48,403 bases of DNA from Thioalkalivibrio sp. HK1 (GTDB lineage Bacteria; Pseudomonadota; Gammaproteobacteria; HK1). Within the stretch, counting starts at the first letter, position 1, and the number at the start of each line of letters is the position of its first letter. This document shows, in pieces, positions 7,911 to 17,034 of this stretch. Location of the stretch: the NCBI GenBank assembly GCA_000583135.1, contig JFBG01000009.1:1-48403 (forward strand). The letters are read 5' to 3'. The position numbers and the translations under genes are program-made. The notes under the pieces are model-generated. The model was not told the origin of the DNA. It saw nothing but the letters and a program-made list of their open reading frames with translations, and searched no databases.

Positions 7911-9449
7911 CTAGCGAGGTTCGCTGGATTTTTCCTCTCCCATGAGCATGCCGTCCAAGAGATATTTCATCTCCGCCCGAAGATCGGACAGTTCGCTTTC
8001 GAGTTGGGAGATCTGACGATCGATGGCTAAGATATCGATTTCCTCTTCATCCTCGAAGGTATTGACATAGCGAGAGATGCTGAGGTTGAAATCGTTCTTG
8101 ATAATCTCTTCCGGGGGTGCAAGGTACGCATATCGATCGATATCCCGGCGAGCCCTATAAGCATTCAGGATTTTCATGATATGAGCGTCTTCGAGGGTAT
8201 TTTGGTTTTTGCTGGAGGTATATTCGGAACTGGCATCAATGAACAGCACATCCCGCTCGTGTTCGCGCGCTCCGCCGGGCTCTCGAGCCCGATCGAAAAT
8301 GACGATGGCGACGGGTATGGACGTGGTCGTGAAAAGATTGGCAGGTAGCCCGATCACCGTATCCACCAGATTTTCCTCGATGATCTTCTGGCGGATCCGT
8401 TTCTCGGAGCCGCCCCGGAAGAGGACCCCGTGCGATACCACCACCGTAATCCGACCGTGCTTCGGTTTCGCAACCTCCAGCATGTGCATGATGAAGGCAT
8501 AGTCGCCGCGTGATTTCGGGGGTATGCCTCGCCAGAAACGGCCGTGGATATCGGTTTTCGCTTCGTTGGCGCCCCATACATCCAAAGAATAGGGGGGGTT
8601 GGCAACGATATTATCGTATTTGATCAGGCGATCCCGATCGATGAGCTTCGGATTTCGCAGTGTATCGCAGCGCTCGATACGGGCCGAATCCACCCCGTGC
8701 AAGAACATGTTCATACGGCATAGGGCCCATGTCTTGTAGATATTCTCCATCCCGTGCAGAGCGTAGTCCTGGTTGCTGATCGATTTGGCGGCCTGCAATA
8801 ACAAGCCCCCCGATCCACAGGCGGGATCGCAGATCAAGGCTCCCGGTTGCGGATTGCATAACTTGGCAACCAGCCACGAAATCTTTCGAGGAGTGAAGAA
8901 TTCCCCGGCTTTTTTACCGGCATCGGTGGCGAATCGTTCGATGAGGTAGATATAGGCATCGCCGATGATATCCCGATCGACCTTGGAGGGCCGCAAATCC
9001 AGCTCGGGCCGATTGAAGTCCTCCAGCAGTTGTTTGAGCAGAGCGTTTCTCTCTTTGGTTTCCCCCAACTCCCTCTCGGAGTTGAAGTCGACGCTGAAGA
9101 TATCTTCCAAACTGGCTCTGTTCTTGGCTTCGATGGCGGCGAAGGCCTTGTTGATACGATCGCCGATATCGATATCGTTTCGATTATCGTAAAGGTCATA
9201 GAAACTGGCCCCGTCGGGCAAAACGAAGCGCTCGAGCCCGAGCAGTATCTTGACTCGCTCCGGGTTGTTCTCGTATTCCCGTTCGAGCATCTCTTTTCTC
9301 TCGGCCCAGACATCGGAAATATATTTCAAGAAGAGCATCACCAAGATATAGTCTTTGTAATCGGTGGCGTCGATCACTCCCCTGAAGGTATCGCAGGCCC
9401 GCCAGACCGCCCGATGGATGTCTTCCAAACTGACAGTGTTTTTGCTCAC
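7911..9449 (-). CDS. hsdM: Type I restriction-modification DNA methyltransferase subunit (HsdM)
   Basis: A 512-residue N6-adenine DNA methyltransferase. The N-terminal helical domain (roughly 1-150, with the ILVMLFLKYISDVW segment near 35-49) precedes the catalytic domain. S-adenosylmethionine motif I is DPACGSGG at 208-215 and catalytic motif IV is NPPY at 284-287. The C-terminal ~60 residues are heptad-like and acidic, as expected for contacts with HsdS. Length is normal for HsdM. The start is taken as GTG 9449 because it overlaps the hsdS stop as GTGA, a coupled arrangement; a TTG one codon earlier is possible. hsdS lies upstream, the reverse of the usual hsdM-hsdS order, and no hsdR is present in the window. 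It could act as an orphan epigenetic methylase or pair with a restriction subunit elsewhere. Confidence 0.95.
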   Translation of the reverse strand: MSKNTVSLEDIHRAVWRACDTFRGVIDATDYKDYILVMLFLKYISDVWAERKEMLEREYENNPERVKILLGLERFVLPDGASFYDLYDNRNDIDIGDRINKAFAAIEAKNRASLEDIFSVDFNSERELGETKERNALLKQLLEDFNRPELDLRPSKVDRDIIGDAYIYLIERFATDAGKKAGEFFTPRKISWLVAKLCNPQPGALICDPACGSGGLLLQAAKSISNQDYALHGMENIYKTWALCRMNMFLHGVDSARIERCDTLRNPKLIDRDRLIKYDNIVANPPYSLDVWGANEAKTDIHGRFWRGIPPKSRGDYAFIMHMLEVAKPKHGRITVVVSHGVLFRGGSEKRIRQKIIEENLVDTVIGLPANLFTTTSIPVAIVIFDRAREPGGAREHERDVLFIDASSEYTSSKNQNTLEDAHIMKILNAYRARRDIDRYAYLAPPEEIIKNDFNLSISRYVNTFEDEEEIDILAIDRQISQLESELSDLRAEMKYLLDGMLMGEEKSSEPR

Positions 9450-10072
9450 CAAACCCTACCCCGGTGTTCGAAGTGCGATGCCCCGAATACGGTTTTCGAC
9501 AGGACTTGGTGGGTCCGTTGCTGGCTGATGCGATCGATCCGGGTACGCAGTATCCGTTCTTGCATCGCCAAGTGGGCGATACGAGCGATGCGCCGCTGGC
9601 GTTCGCGGGGCGGCAGCGGGATTCGGATATCGTTCAGCTCCGAGAGGTTGACGGCCAACACCCCCGAGCCCTCGGCTCGACTGCGCAAGTGTCTTTGTAT
9701 GACGGGGCTGTTGATGCACCACAGGAGGTAGCTCGGATCCACAACGGTGATATCCGGTCGGATGCGTACCAACGGGGCGGCGATGACGGTATTCCCCAGC
9801 GGCCTTTCGACCATCACCGAGGTGAAAGTCAGTCCGCGAGATCGAAAGATCAAATCCCCGGCTCGCAAAATCTGAATTCTCCGCAACCGGTTCAGGTCGG
9901 TGCGAACCAGCCCCTCGAGATCGATTTCATTTCCGATATGTGGAAGATCGCGCATTTGGATGACGTTGATGGAGCCCGTCCGAATGTGCTTCAAGCGGGT
10001 CCTAAAGGGCACGCCCAAGCCCACATCGGCGATTTCACTCAATCGACGGTTCATTTTTTTGCGGAAATCCAT
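9446..10072 (-). CDS. hsdS: Half-size specificity subunit (HsdS-like, single target-recognition domain)
   Basis: A 208-residue protein with one target-recognition domain (about residues 5-155, ending in LSELNDIRIPLPP) and one C-terminal conserved helix (about 156-195, RERQRRIARIAHLAMQERI). Typical type I HsdS has about 400 residues with two such halves. Half-size S subunits are known to act as dimers that recognise symmetric split sites, as in AhdI-type enzymes. ATG 10072 is preceded by GCAGGAA and begins just before the fold. The frame stays open upstream to 10582, but those residues look non-coding and overlap mttB. The stop overlaps the hsdM start by four bases. Recognition sequence cannot be predicted. 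Confidence 0.88.
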   Translation of the reverse strand: MDFRKKMNRRLSEIADVGLGVPFRTRLKHIRTGSINVIQMRDLPHIGNEIDLEGLVRTDLNRLRRIQILRAGDLIFRSRGLTFTSVMVERPLGNTVIAAPLVRIRPDITVVDPSYLLWCINSPVIQRHLRSRAEGSGVLAVNLSELNDIRIPLPPRERQRRIARIAHLAMQERILRTRIDRISQQRTHQVLSKTVFGASHFEHRGRVW

Positions 10073-10261
10073 TTCCTGCAGTTCATGGCGGATAAGAGTA
10101 TAGAGACGGATGATCGATATTGCAAGTGCTGAAATTTTGTTTCTGCAAAATAAAGGATTTTGAAAAGGCGGAAGAGATGCCCCTATCAGAGCATTCAAGT
10201 CATCGATCTTCGAAGTGCGAGGGTCATAAAGCGACGAGACATCCGGGTGGCCGGGCGATAC

Positions 10262-10306
10262 CCCTCGAAGGCTCGGCCTGCGCAGATATTCGCTTCTCTT
10301 CGAGGG
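10262..10306. repeat. 9-bp inverted repeat
   Basis: CCCTCGAAG (10262-10270) and CTTCGAGGG (10298-10306) are perfectly complementary across a 27-base spacer. The repeat stops one base before the 22-bp palindrome. Confidence 0.6.
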
Positions 10307-10307
10307 T

Positions 10308-10329
10308 TCGGCATCGATATCGATGCCGA
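10308..10329. repeat. 22-bp perfect palindrome upstream of hsdS
   Basis: The half-site TCGGCATCGAT is followed directly by its exact reverse complement. There is no loop, so as DNA it looks like a dimeric protein-binding site rather than a terminator. It lies 236 bp upstream of the hsdS start and about 90 bp past the mttB-like stop. Confidence 0.75.
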
Positions 10330-10419
10330 GTATCGAGTGCGTGTGGGTCGCAGCCGCGCCCGCCGTCGATCCGAGTTCGAATCGAGCCTTTCGGACCACG
10401 TCCCGAAATAGCGAGGGAT

Positions 10420-11964
10420 TCAGTAATTCATATCCGGAGCGGATGCCTTGCGTTCGGCGATGAAGGCGAGAAGCGCCTCGTCGATCGCCGGATCGATCGC
10501 CGGCTTCTCGTAGCGTTCGAGCATCCCCTTCCATAGACGGTTGGCGCGGGCGATGCTGTCGAGCGATCCTTCCGCTTGCCACTGCTCGAAGCTGTTGTTG
10601 TCGGCCAAGGGCGAGCGGTAGAAGGCATGTTCGAAATTGGCGCGGGTATGGGCCGCTCCGAGGAAGTGATTGCCGGGGCCGACCTCTCGGATCGCATCCA
10701 GCCCTTGGGCGTTCTCCGTCAGCTCCACGCCCTTCGAAAAGATCGCCATCATCTGCGCCTGATCGGCATCCATCACGAATTTCTCATATCCCATCACCAG
10801 TCCGCCTTCGAGCCACCCGGCGACATGCAGCATGAAGTTGACCCCGGCGATCATCGCATGCTGAAGGGTATTGGCGGCCTCGTAGGCCGCTTGGGCGTCG
10901 GGCAATTTCGATGCGCATAGACCGCCGCCGCTGCGAAAGGGCACTCCCAAACGCCGGGCCAGCGATCCGATGACATTGAGCACGAGCTGCGGTTCGGGGG
11001 TGCCGAAGGTCGGAGCCCCGGATTGCATCGACATCGAACTCGAAAAAGTGCCTAAGATCACCGGGGCTCCGGGGCGTACGAGCTGGGCGAAGGCCATCCC
11101 CGAGAGGGCCTCGGCGAAGAGCTGGGCGCAAGTGGCGGCGATGGTGACCGGGGACATCGCTCCGGCGATGCAAAAGGGAGAGACGATGGTCGCTTGCCGA
11201 TGGCGGGCGTAGACCTTGAGAGCCCCGATCATCGTCGCATCCCATACCAAGGGGGAGTTGGCGTTAATGAGGCTGGTGATGACGGTGTTCTCCTCGACGA
11301 AATCCTCCCCGAAGACGATCTTCGCCATCGCCACGCTATCTTCGGCCCGCTCGGGAGCGGTCACCGAGCCCATGAAGGGTTTGTCGGAGAAACGAAGATG
11401 GCTGTACACCATATCGAGGTGTCGTTTATTGACCGGGAGATCGACCGGTTCGCACAGCGTCCCTCCGCTTAGATGAAGGCCGGGAGAGTCCTGGGCCAGT
11501 TTGACGAAGTTGCGAAAGTCCTCGATGGTGGCATAACGGCGGCCCTCGTCGAGGTTGCGGATGAAAGGCGGACCGTAAGCGGGGACGAGGACCGTATGAG
11601 CCCCCCCGATCCGAACGCTGCGATCGGGATTGCGGGCATGCTGAGTGAATTCCGCCGGGGCGTTGGCGGTGACCAGCGAACGGGCGAGACCTCGGGGGAT
11701 CCGTACCCGCTCCCCGTCGATATCGGCGCCGGCATCGCGCCACAGTTCGAGGGCCTCGCGATCGTCGCGAAACTCGACCCCGACTTCCTCGAGGATCGTT
11801 TCCGCATTGCGCTCGATCAATTCGAGCCCTTCGTTCGATAGCACATCGTAAACCGGAACCCGGCGCGTGATGAAGGCGGCCTCGGGTGCGGGGGTTGCAC
11901 TTCTGGCGGCCTTTCTGGCCTCGCGCCCTCCGCTTCTTCCACGCCCTCGTCTTTCGCTACTCAT
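10420..11964 (-). CDS. MttB-superfamily (trimethylamine/betaine-type) methyltransferase, non-pyrrolysine
   Basis: A 514-residue member of the MttB family, cobalamin-dependent methyltransferases that move a methyl group from quaternary or tertiary amines to a corrinoid protein. The frame has no internal amber codon, so it is a pyrrolysine-free homolog like the glycine-betaine enzyme MtgB. A basic N-terminal tail (about 1-30) precedes the TIM barrel. Conserved stretches include GAMSPVT near the middle, RPGAPVILGTF, SGAPTFGTPE, and GWLEGGLVMGYEKF towards the C terminus. ATG 11964 starts the frame. It is divergent from the DMGDH-like gene, suggesting demethylation of betaine-like substrates feeding dimethylglycine oxidation. 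No corrinoid protein (MttC) or reactivation protein is nearby. The substrate is not determined. Confidence 0.9.
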   Translation of the reverse strand: MSSERRGRGRSGGREARKAARSATPAPEAAFITRRVPVYDVLSNEGLELIERNAETILEEVGVEFRDDREALELWRDAGADIDGERVRIPRGLARSLVTANAPAEFTQHARNPDRSVRIGGAHTVLVPAYGPPFIRNLDEGRRYATIEDFRNFVKLAQDSPGLHLSGGTLCEPVDLPVNKRHLDMVYSHLRFSDKPFMGSVTAPERAEDSVAMAKIVFGEDFVEENTVITSLINANSPLVWDATMIGALKVYARHRQATIVSPFCIAGAMSPVTIAATCAQLFAEALSGMAFAQLVRPGAPVILGTFSSSMSMQSGAPTFGTPEPQLVLNVIGSLARRLGVPFRSGGGLCASKLPDAQAAYEAANTLQHAMIAGVNFMLHVAGWLEGGLVMGYEKFVMDADQAQMMAIFSKGVELTENAQGLDAIREVGPGNHFLGAAHTRANFEHAFYRSPLADNNSFEQWQAEGSLDSIARANRLWKGMLERYEKPAIDPAIDEALLAFIAERKASAPDMNY

Positions 11965-12729
11965 GCGGATGACCTCTTGTTGTCATGGTGGGGTATCTCG
12001 TTTTACACAAGGGCGATCTTCGGGTCCTCGCGATCGAAAAGGCGCATATCGAAGGGTGTCGCCGGTGGCGACGGTATTCGAGACGATCGAGCCCGTCTTT
12101 GCGAAAATCATCCGCGACAATCATTCGATACCGCCGATGTCGGTGAACGATGTTAGGTGGTCGCTTTGCCCGTCGATCTCCTTATCGAGCGGTCGAAGGC
12201 ACTATTTGCCTCAGGATAGGTGTCGATGATATTCTCATCTTCGAATCTTGCAACGATATCGAAGGCTTGTAGGGTGTTTGCGCTTTATAGATAGAGCGGC
12301 GAAAAGGAAAGGCGAGGCGGATATTCGGGCGAAAAATCCCCGACATAAGCACGATTGACAGGCGGTATTTCAGCGAGGCCATCGATGGCAAGGGGGGCGG
12401 AATCGATGCCGGGGACGACGCTTGCGATGACGGGGCCAATCGATTCCTTCCTTCGATGAGACTTCTCGATACGATTTCTCGATACGATTTTTCGATACGA
12501 TTTCGGCCCAAGCCCCTTAAAGTATCCGAGTTCGAAGCATCCGAGCCCGCCCCCTGCCTCGCCCCGGCGAATCGATCGTGCCCTTCGATGCCATCGGGGC
12601 CGGGTGAAAAAGGGGGTATCGCGGAACGCTCGTTTCGGCCGATCGGTATCCGAAGATGGTCGTCGCTCGAAAATACCACCGTCTTCGGTGCAATCTTTTC
12701 AGTACCCGCAATCTTTCCAAGAGTGATTC
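11965..12729. other. Long divergent intergenic region
   Basis: 765 bp between two divergently transcribed genes, so it should carry both promoters. No reading frame has a recognisable domain. A three-copy 13-bp tandem repeat lies at 12463-12501. No convincing -35/-10 pair or riboswitch was identified. Confidence 0.55.
12463..12501. repeat. Three tandem copies of a 13-bp repeat
   Basis: TTCTCGATACGAT occurs at 12463-12475 and 12476-12488, then TTTTCGATACGAT at 12489-12501 (one mismatch). It lies about 230 bp upstream of the DMGDH-like start, where iterated sites for a regulator would be plausible. Confidence 0.85.
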
Positions 12730-15168
12730 ATGATGAAAACGCATGCTCGCGCAGTGGTGATCGGCGGAGGAGTGGTCGGGGTCGGTACGCTTTATCACCT
12801 CGTCAAAAAAGGCTGGTCGGATGTGATGTTGTTGGAGCGCAAGGAATTGACTTCCGGCTCCACTTGGCACGCCGCTGGATTGTTGCCCTTGTTCAACATG
12901 AGCTATTCGGTGGGGCAAATCCATAAATATTCGGTGGATCTCTATCATCGGCTCGTCGAGGAAACCGGTCAGGATACCGGCCTGCGTCCGGTCGGCAATA
13001 TCCGGTTGGCCACGACGAGGGATCGGATGGATGAATACCGTCAGTATGCGGGGGTGGCGCGCACCATCGGGGTGGATGTGCGCTTTTTGGAGCCCGATGA
13101 AGTCAAGGAGGTTTGGCCGCTGTGCAATACCCGAGGATTGGTCGGGGCGATCCGCCATCCCGGGGATGGCTATGTGCAGCCTGCGGATCTGACCCAAGCC
13201 ATGGCCGCCGGCGCTCGTTCCGGGGGGGCGCAGATCCATCGCAATGTCGAAGTCACCGCCATTTCGCGCACCCCCGGGGGCGAATGGTGCCTCGATACCA
13301 CTGCAGGTCGGGTGGTTTGCGAGCATGTCATCTGTGCCACCGGGAACTTCGCTCGGCGGACGGGGGCGATGGTCGGGCTGTCGATCCCCGTCATTCCGGT
13401 GCAGCACCAATACATCGTTACCGAGCCCCATCCTGAAATACAGGCGCGACACGAGCGGGGGCTGTTCGAGATGGGGGTTTTGCGCGATTCCGAGGGTTCC
13501 TGGTATATGAGAGAGGAGCGGGGCGGGTTGCTTTTGGGTCCCTACGAGCGAGGGGCGCCCGCTTGCTATGTCGACGGCCCCGCCGAGGATTGCGAGTACG
13601 AACTGTTTCAAGAGGATCTAGAGCGTCTCGCCCCGCATATCGAATCCGCCATCCACCGGGTACCCGCCTTCGGCGAGGTCGGGGTCAAGAATATCTACAA
13701 CGGGGCGATCTGCTATACGCCCGATGGCAGTCCGATCATCGGCCCTGCTTGGGGGCTCGATAATTTCTGGCTCAACGAGGGACATAGCTTCGGGATCACC
13801 GCCGCCGGCGGCGCGGGATTTCAGCTCGCGGAATGGATCGTCGAGGGCCGGCCCACCATCGACATGATGGGCGTCGATCCGCGTCGTTTCGGCGATTATG
13901 CAACCCGAGCCTATCTGATAAAGAAGAACGAAGAGGCCTACGCCAACGTCTTCACCGTCCACTATCCGGATGAGGAACGCCCCGCCGCCCGACCTTTGCG
14001 CACCTCGCCTTGCCACGATCGGCTGCGCGATCGGGGGGCGGTATTCGGCCAGAAATTCGGTTGGGAGCGGGCCAACTGGTTCGCCCCGCAAGGGGTCGAG
14101 CCGGTGGATCACTGGTCGTTTCGCCGCTCGAAGTGGTTCGAGCATGTCGCAAGAGAATGTCGCCATGTCGCGCAGAGTGTCGGCCTGTTGGATATGAGCG
14201 CCTTCGCCAAATGTCGGATCGCAGGTCCCAAGGCAAAGGAATTCCTCGATTTCTTGTTGGCCAATCGCATCCCGGCTCGCAGCGGACCGGTTCGCCTTGT
14301 CCATTCCCTCGATCCGAGCGGCGGAGTGCATTCGGAATTCACCCTCTGGCGCGAAAGCGAGGAGAGTTTCTATCTCGTTTCGGCCGGGGCCTTCGCCCGA
14401 ATCGATCACGATTGGATTCGACGCCATCTTCCCAAAGACGGCTCGGTGCACTTCGAGGATATCACCGCCAAACTCGGGGTTTTGGTGATAGCGGGCCCTC
14501 GATCCCGGGATTTATTGGCCAAGGTGACGGATGCGGATCTTTCCAACCCCGCCTTCCCGTGGCTGAGCGGGCGCCGGATCGATGTCGGCCTCGCCTCTTG
14601 CCTTGCCTTGCGGGTCAATTACGTAGGCGAGCTCGGATGGGAACTGCACCACCCCATCGAATGCCAGAACCATCTCTTCGATGTCTTGATGGATGCCGGG
14701 CGCGATTTGGATCTCGCCCCTTTCGGCATTCGAGCCATGGACTCGATGCGCCTTGAAAAATCCTATCGCATGGTGGGTACGGAACTCTCCATCGAATATG
14801 CGGCGTTGGAGTCGGGCTTGGATCGTTTCGTCCATCTCGACAAGGGGGATTTCTTGGGTCGAGCCGCCTTGAAGCGCTGGCAGGAGCGGGGTTTTTCCAA
14901 TCGCTTGGTCACTTTGGAGGTGCATGGAACGAGCGATGCCGATGCCTTGGGCAGCAATCCGATTTTTGCCGATGGGGAATTGGTGGGTCGAGCGACGGGC
15001 GGCGGCTACGGATTTCGCATCGACAAATCCTTGGCGCTGGCGATGGTGCGTCCCGAGTGCGCCGAGATCGGCACGCAGCTGACGATGGATATCTTGGGCA
15101 CCCCCCATAGCGTGAGCGTGATCGACGAATCCCCGTGGGATCCGAATAACGAAAGACCCAGGAGTTGA
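12730..15168 (+). CDS. Dimethylglycine/sarcosine dehydrogenase-like flavoprotein with folate-binding domain
   Basis: An 812-residue protein with the domain order of DMGDH: FAD-dependent DAO domain (about 5-390), a linker (FAO_M) domain, and the glycine-cleavage T-protein folate-binding domain with its C-terminal barrel (about 430-805). The FAD site GGGVVGVG is at 12-19. STWHAAG at 44-50 contains His47, the position that carries covalently bound FAD in this family. These enzymes oxidise N-methyl groups of dimethylglycine or sarcosine and pass the one-carbon unit to tetrahydrofolate, with electrons usually going to an electron-transfer flavoprotein. Start is ATG 12730, or ATG 12733. It is divergent from an MttB-family gene, a sensible pairing for betaine breakdown. 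Family is sure; choice between dimethylglycine, sarcosine and related substrates is open. Confidence 0.92.
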   Translation: MMKTHARAVVIGGGVVGVGTLYHLVKKGWSDVMLLERKELTSGSTWHAAGLLPLFNMSYSVGQIHKYSVDLYHRLVEETGQDTGLRPVGNIRLATTRDRMDEYRQYAGVARTIGVDVRFLEPDEVKEVWPLCNTRGLVGAIRHPGDGYVQPADLTQAMAAGARSGGAQIHRNVEVTAISRTPGGEWCLDTTAGRVVCEHVICATGNFARRTGAMVGLSIPVIPVQHQYIVTEPHPEIQARHERGLFEMGVLRDSEGSWYMREERGGLLLGPYERGAPACYVDGPAEDCEYELFQEDLERLAPHIESAIHRVPAFGEVGVKNIYNGAICYTPDGSPIIGPAWGLDNFWLNEGHSFGITAAGGAGFQLAEWIVEGRPTIDMMGVDPRRFGDYATRAYLIKKNEEAYANVFTVHYPDEERPAARPLRTSPCHDRLRDRGAVFGQKFGWERANWFAPQGVEPVDHWSFRRSKWFEHVARECRHVAQSVGLLDMSAFAKCRIAGPKAKEFLDFLLANRIPARSGPVRLVHSLDPSGGVHSEFTLWRESEESFYLVSAGAFARIDHDWIRRHLPKDGSVHFEDITAKLGVLVIAGPRSRDLLAKVTDADLSNPAFPWLSGRRIDVGLASCLALRVNYVGELGWELHHPIECQNHLFDVLMDAGRDLDLAPFGIRAMDSMRLEKSYRMVGTELSIEYAALESGLDRFVHLDKGDFLGRAALKRWQERGFSNRLVTLEVHGTSDADALGSNPIFADGELVGRATGGGYGFRIDKSLALAMVRPECAEIGTQLTMDILGTPHSVSVIDESPWDPNNERPRS

Positions 15169-15304
15169 GCGTTTGCCCGATCCCGGCGTCGGTTCGGGGT
15201 CGGTCCGCTTGGCCGAAGCGATTCCCCCTTGCTTCCAAGGACACGGGCATCGGTCACGGGCGTCGTCGATATCCCTCGTCGACGCTCATCCATGACGCTT
15301 TCTT

Positions 15305-15330
15305 GTCAACGGCCCTCGTCAACGGCCCTC
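15305..15330. repeat. 13-bp direct duplication across the end of the ThDP enzyme gene
   Basis: GTCAACGGCCCTC occurs twice in tandem (15305-15317 and 15318-15330). The second copy contains the stop codon of the minus-strand ThDP gene (15319-15321); the first lies just beyond it. Confidence 0.8.
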
Positions 15331-17034
15331 GTTTTCGAAGCCGTCATCGACCATCACCTCGATCAGGGTGGGAGCGGATCGTTCGAGGCCGGCCTTGATC
15401 GCCGGACCGATTTCATCGGCATCCTCGATGCGCCGAGCATCGACCCCCATCGATCGAGCCAAGGCCGTGAAATCGATGGCGGGGTTCTTGAATTCCATCC
15501 CGCCATAGTCCTCGATGCGATGAAAGGCCCGCAGCCGTTCCTTGATGATGCGATAACCTGCGTTATTGGCGATGATGTAGATGATCGGAAGGTTGGCGTT
15601 GGCGGCGGTCCATAGGGCTTGGATGCTGTACATCGCGCTGCCGTCTCCGATGATCGCGACTACCGGTCGATGCGTCAGGGCAAGTTTGATGCCCACCGCG
15701 CCCGCCATCGCAAAACCGATGCCGCCGCTGGCAAGACCGAAATAGCATTTCGGATCGCGAAAAGGGTAAAGCGCCGGGAGTGAATAGGTGCTGACGAGTC
15801 CCTCGTCGACGATCACCGTGTTTTCGGGGATGGCCTCGATCACCCGAAGGACCATCAGATCCGCAGGGATCGGCTTTCGCCGCCGATGACCTTGCGCCCG
15901 CTCGATAACGACGGGGCGCTTTGCGCTCCAGTTCGACGAGGCCAGTCCCTCGATTCGCAGGCGGGCATCTTCCTTGCGCGCGGTCCCGAGTCTTTTTTCC
16001 AAGCGGGGAGCCAAGGCCCGCAGGCTTTCCTTGACATCGCCCCGAAGGGCGATCTCCGCCGGATAGTTCTTTCCCATCTCCCAATCGCGCTGCCCCAGCT
16101 GGACGAGCGCCATATCATCGGGCATCGGATCCACCGCGCTGTGCACCGACATGCGCAGCACATCCGAGCCGATGCAGAACATCAGATCGTATTTGCCCAA
16201 GATATCGCGCACCGCGCGTTGATCGCGGCCCAAAGCGCCCATGAAGGCCGGGTGCGCCGAGGGAAAGTGCGCCCCGTGGACGACGGTTTGCTGGTAGACC
16301 GGAGCGCCGAGCAGTTCCACGATGGCCACGGTTTCGGCGAAGGCATCGCTAAGAGCGACCTCGTGTCCGGCGATCACCACCGGTCGTTCGGCCCGAAGCA
16401 GCCGCTTCGCCAGACGATCCAGCGCCTCGTCGGAGGGGCGGGCGACGGCATCCACCTTGGTCGGGCGACCGAGATCGATCGCCCCGGCTTCGTTGAGAAT
16501 ATCCCCGGGCAAGGAGATGAATACCGGCCCGGTCGGCGGGGTCAGGGCGATTTTGGCCGCCCGCCGCATGATTCGCGGCAGATCCTCGAAGCGAGTTACT
16601 TCCACCGCCCACTTGACCAAGGGGGTGGCGATCGGCACCAAGGGATCGTAAAGCATGGGCTCGGTCAAACCGTGCCCCTGCTCTTGCTGTCCGGCGCTGA
16701 CGATGACCGGCGAGCCGATCCATTTCGCGTTGTAAAGCGAACCCATCGCATTGCCGAGCCCCGGAGCGACATGAACGTTGCACGCGCTCAACTCCCCCGA
16801 GGCCCGCGAATAGCCATCCGCCATCGCCACCACCAGCGATTCCTGCAAGGCGAGGATGTAACGGATCGAGGGGGTATCCGGCAAGGCGGCCATGATCGGC
16901 AGTTCGGTGGTGCCGGGATTGCCGAATAGATGGCGGATCCCCTCGCTTTCGAGCAAGCGAAGGAAGGCCTCGCGGCCGAAGAGGCGATTGCCGACGATAC
17001 CCTCGGCACCGCCTTGCGGATCGTCGGCGTTCAT
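15319..17034 (-). CDS. ThDP-dependent decarboxylase (benzoylformate decarboxylase-like)
   Basis: A 571-residue thiamine-diphosphate enzyme with the usual three domains. The N-terminal part has [10 protein letters not shown] at 38-47 and the cofactor-activating Glu65 in [14 protein letters not shown]. His88 in HVAPG sits where benzoylformate decarboxylase has a catalytic histidine. The ThDP/Mg site is GDGS (463-466) followed by NN at 490-491. The family decarboxylates 2-keto acids or joins them to a second carbonyl; the substrate is unknown. ATG 17034 is chosen because it overlaps the hisC stop as ATGA, which implies translational coupling; an in-frame codon at 17043 is possible. The context suggests the aminotransferase makes the keto acid this enzyme uses. 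It lacks the Xsc-type start motif of sulfoacetaldehyde acetyltransferase. Confidence 0.9.
   Translation of the reverse strand: MNADDPQGGAEGIVGNRLFGREAFLRLLESEGIRHLFGNPGTTELPIMAALPDTPSIRYILALQESLVVAMADGYSRASGELSACNVHVAPGLGNAMGSLYNAKWIGSPVIVSAGQQEQGHGLTEPMLYDPLVPIATPLVKWAVEVTRFEDLPRIMRRAAKIALTPPTGPVFISLPGDILNEAGAIDLGRPTKVDAVARPSDEALDRLAKRLLRAERPVVIAGHEVALSDAFAETVAIVELLGAPVYQQTVVHGAHFPSAHPAFMGALGRDQRAVRDILGKYDLMFCIGSDVLRMSVHSAVDPMPDDMALVQLGQRDWEMGKNYPAEIALRGDVKESLRALAPRLEKRLGTARKEDARLRIEGLASSNWSAKRPVVIERAQGHRRRKPIPADLMVLRVIEAIPENTVIVDEGLVSTYSLPALYPFRDPKCYFGLASGGIGFAMAGAVGIKLALTHRPVVAIIGDGSAMYSIQALWTAANANLPIIYIIANNAGYRIIKERLRAFHRIEDYGGMEFKNPAIDFTALARSMGVDARRIEDADEIGPAIKAGLERSAPTLIEVMVDDGFENEGR

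Larger units (their letters stand above)
10073..10419. other. Intergenic region between mttB-like gene and hsdS, with palindromes
   Basis: 347 bp with no credible gene. It holds two inverted repeats listed separately (10262-10306 and 10308-10329). These may end the mttB-like transcript or control hsdSM. Confidence 0.55.

Noticed and set aside
9446..10582. Longer HsdS starting near 10582
   Set aside because: The upstream residues overlap the mttB-like gene, are Arg/Ser/His-rich and contain none of a target-recognition domain; ATG 10072 has a good ribosome binding site.
10420..11964. Pyrrolysine-encoding amber codon in the MttB-family genes
   Set aside because: Both MttB frames are open throughout without an internal TAG, so they are non-pyrrolysine homologs.
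12182..12679. Minus-strand open frame of 165 codons in the mttB-DMGDH gap
   Set aside because: Low-complexity Ser/Pro/Arg content, no family similarity and no ribosome binding site. It includes the tandem repeat.
15319..17034. Sulfoacetaldehyde acetyltransferase (Xsc) as identity of the ThDP enzyme
   Set aside because: The N-terminal [10 protein letters not shown] and HVAPG motifs fit benzoylformate-decarboxylase-like enzymes, not the Xsc pattern.
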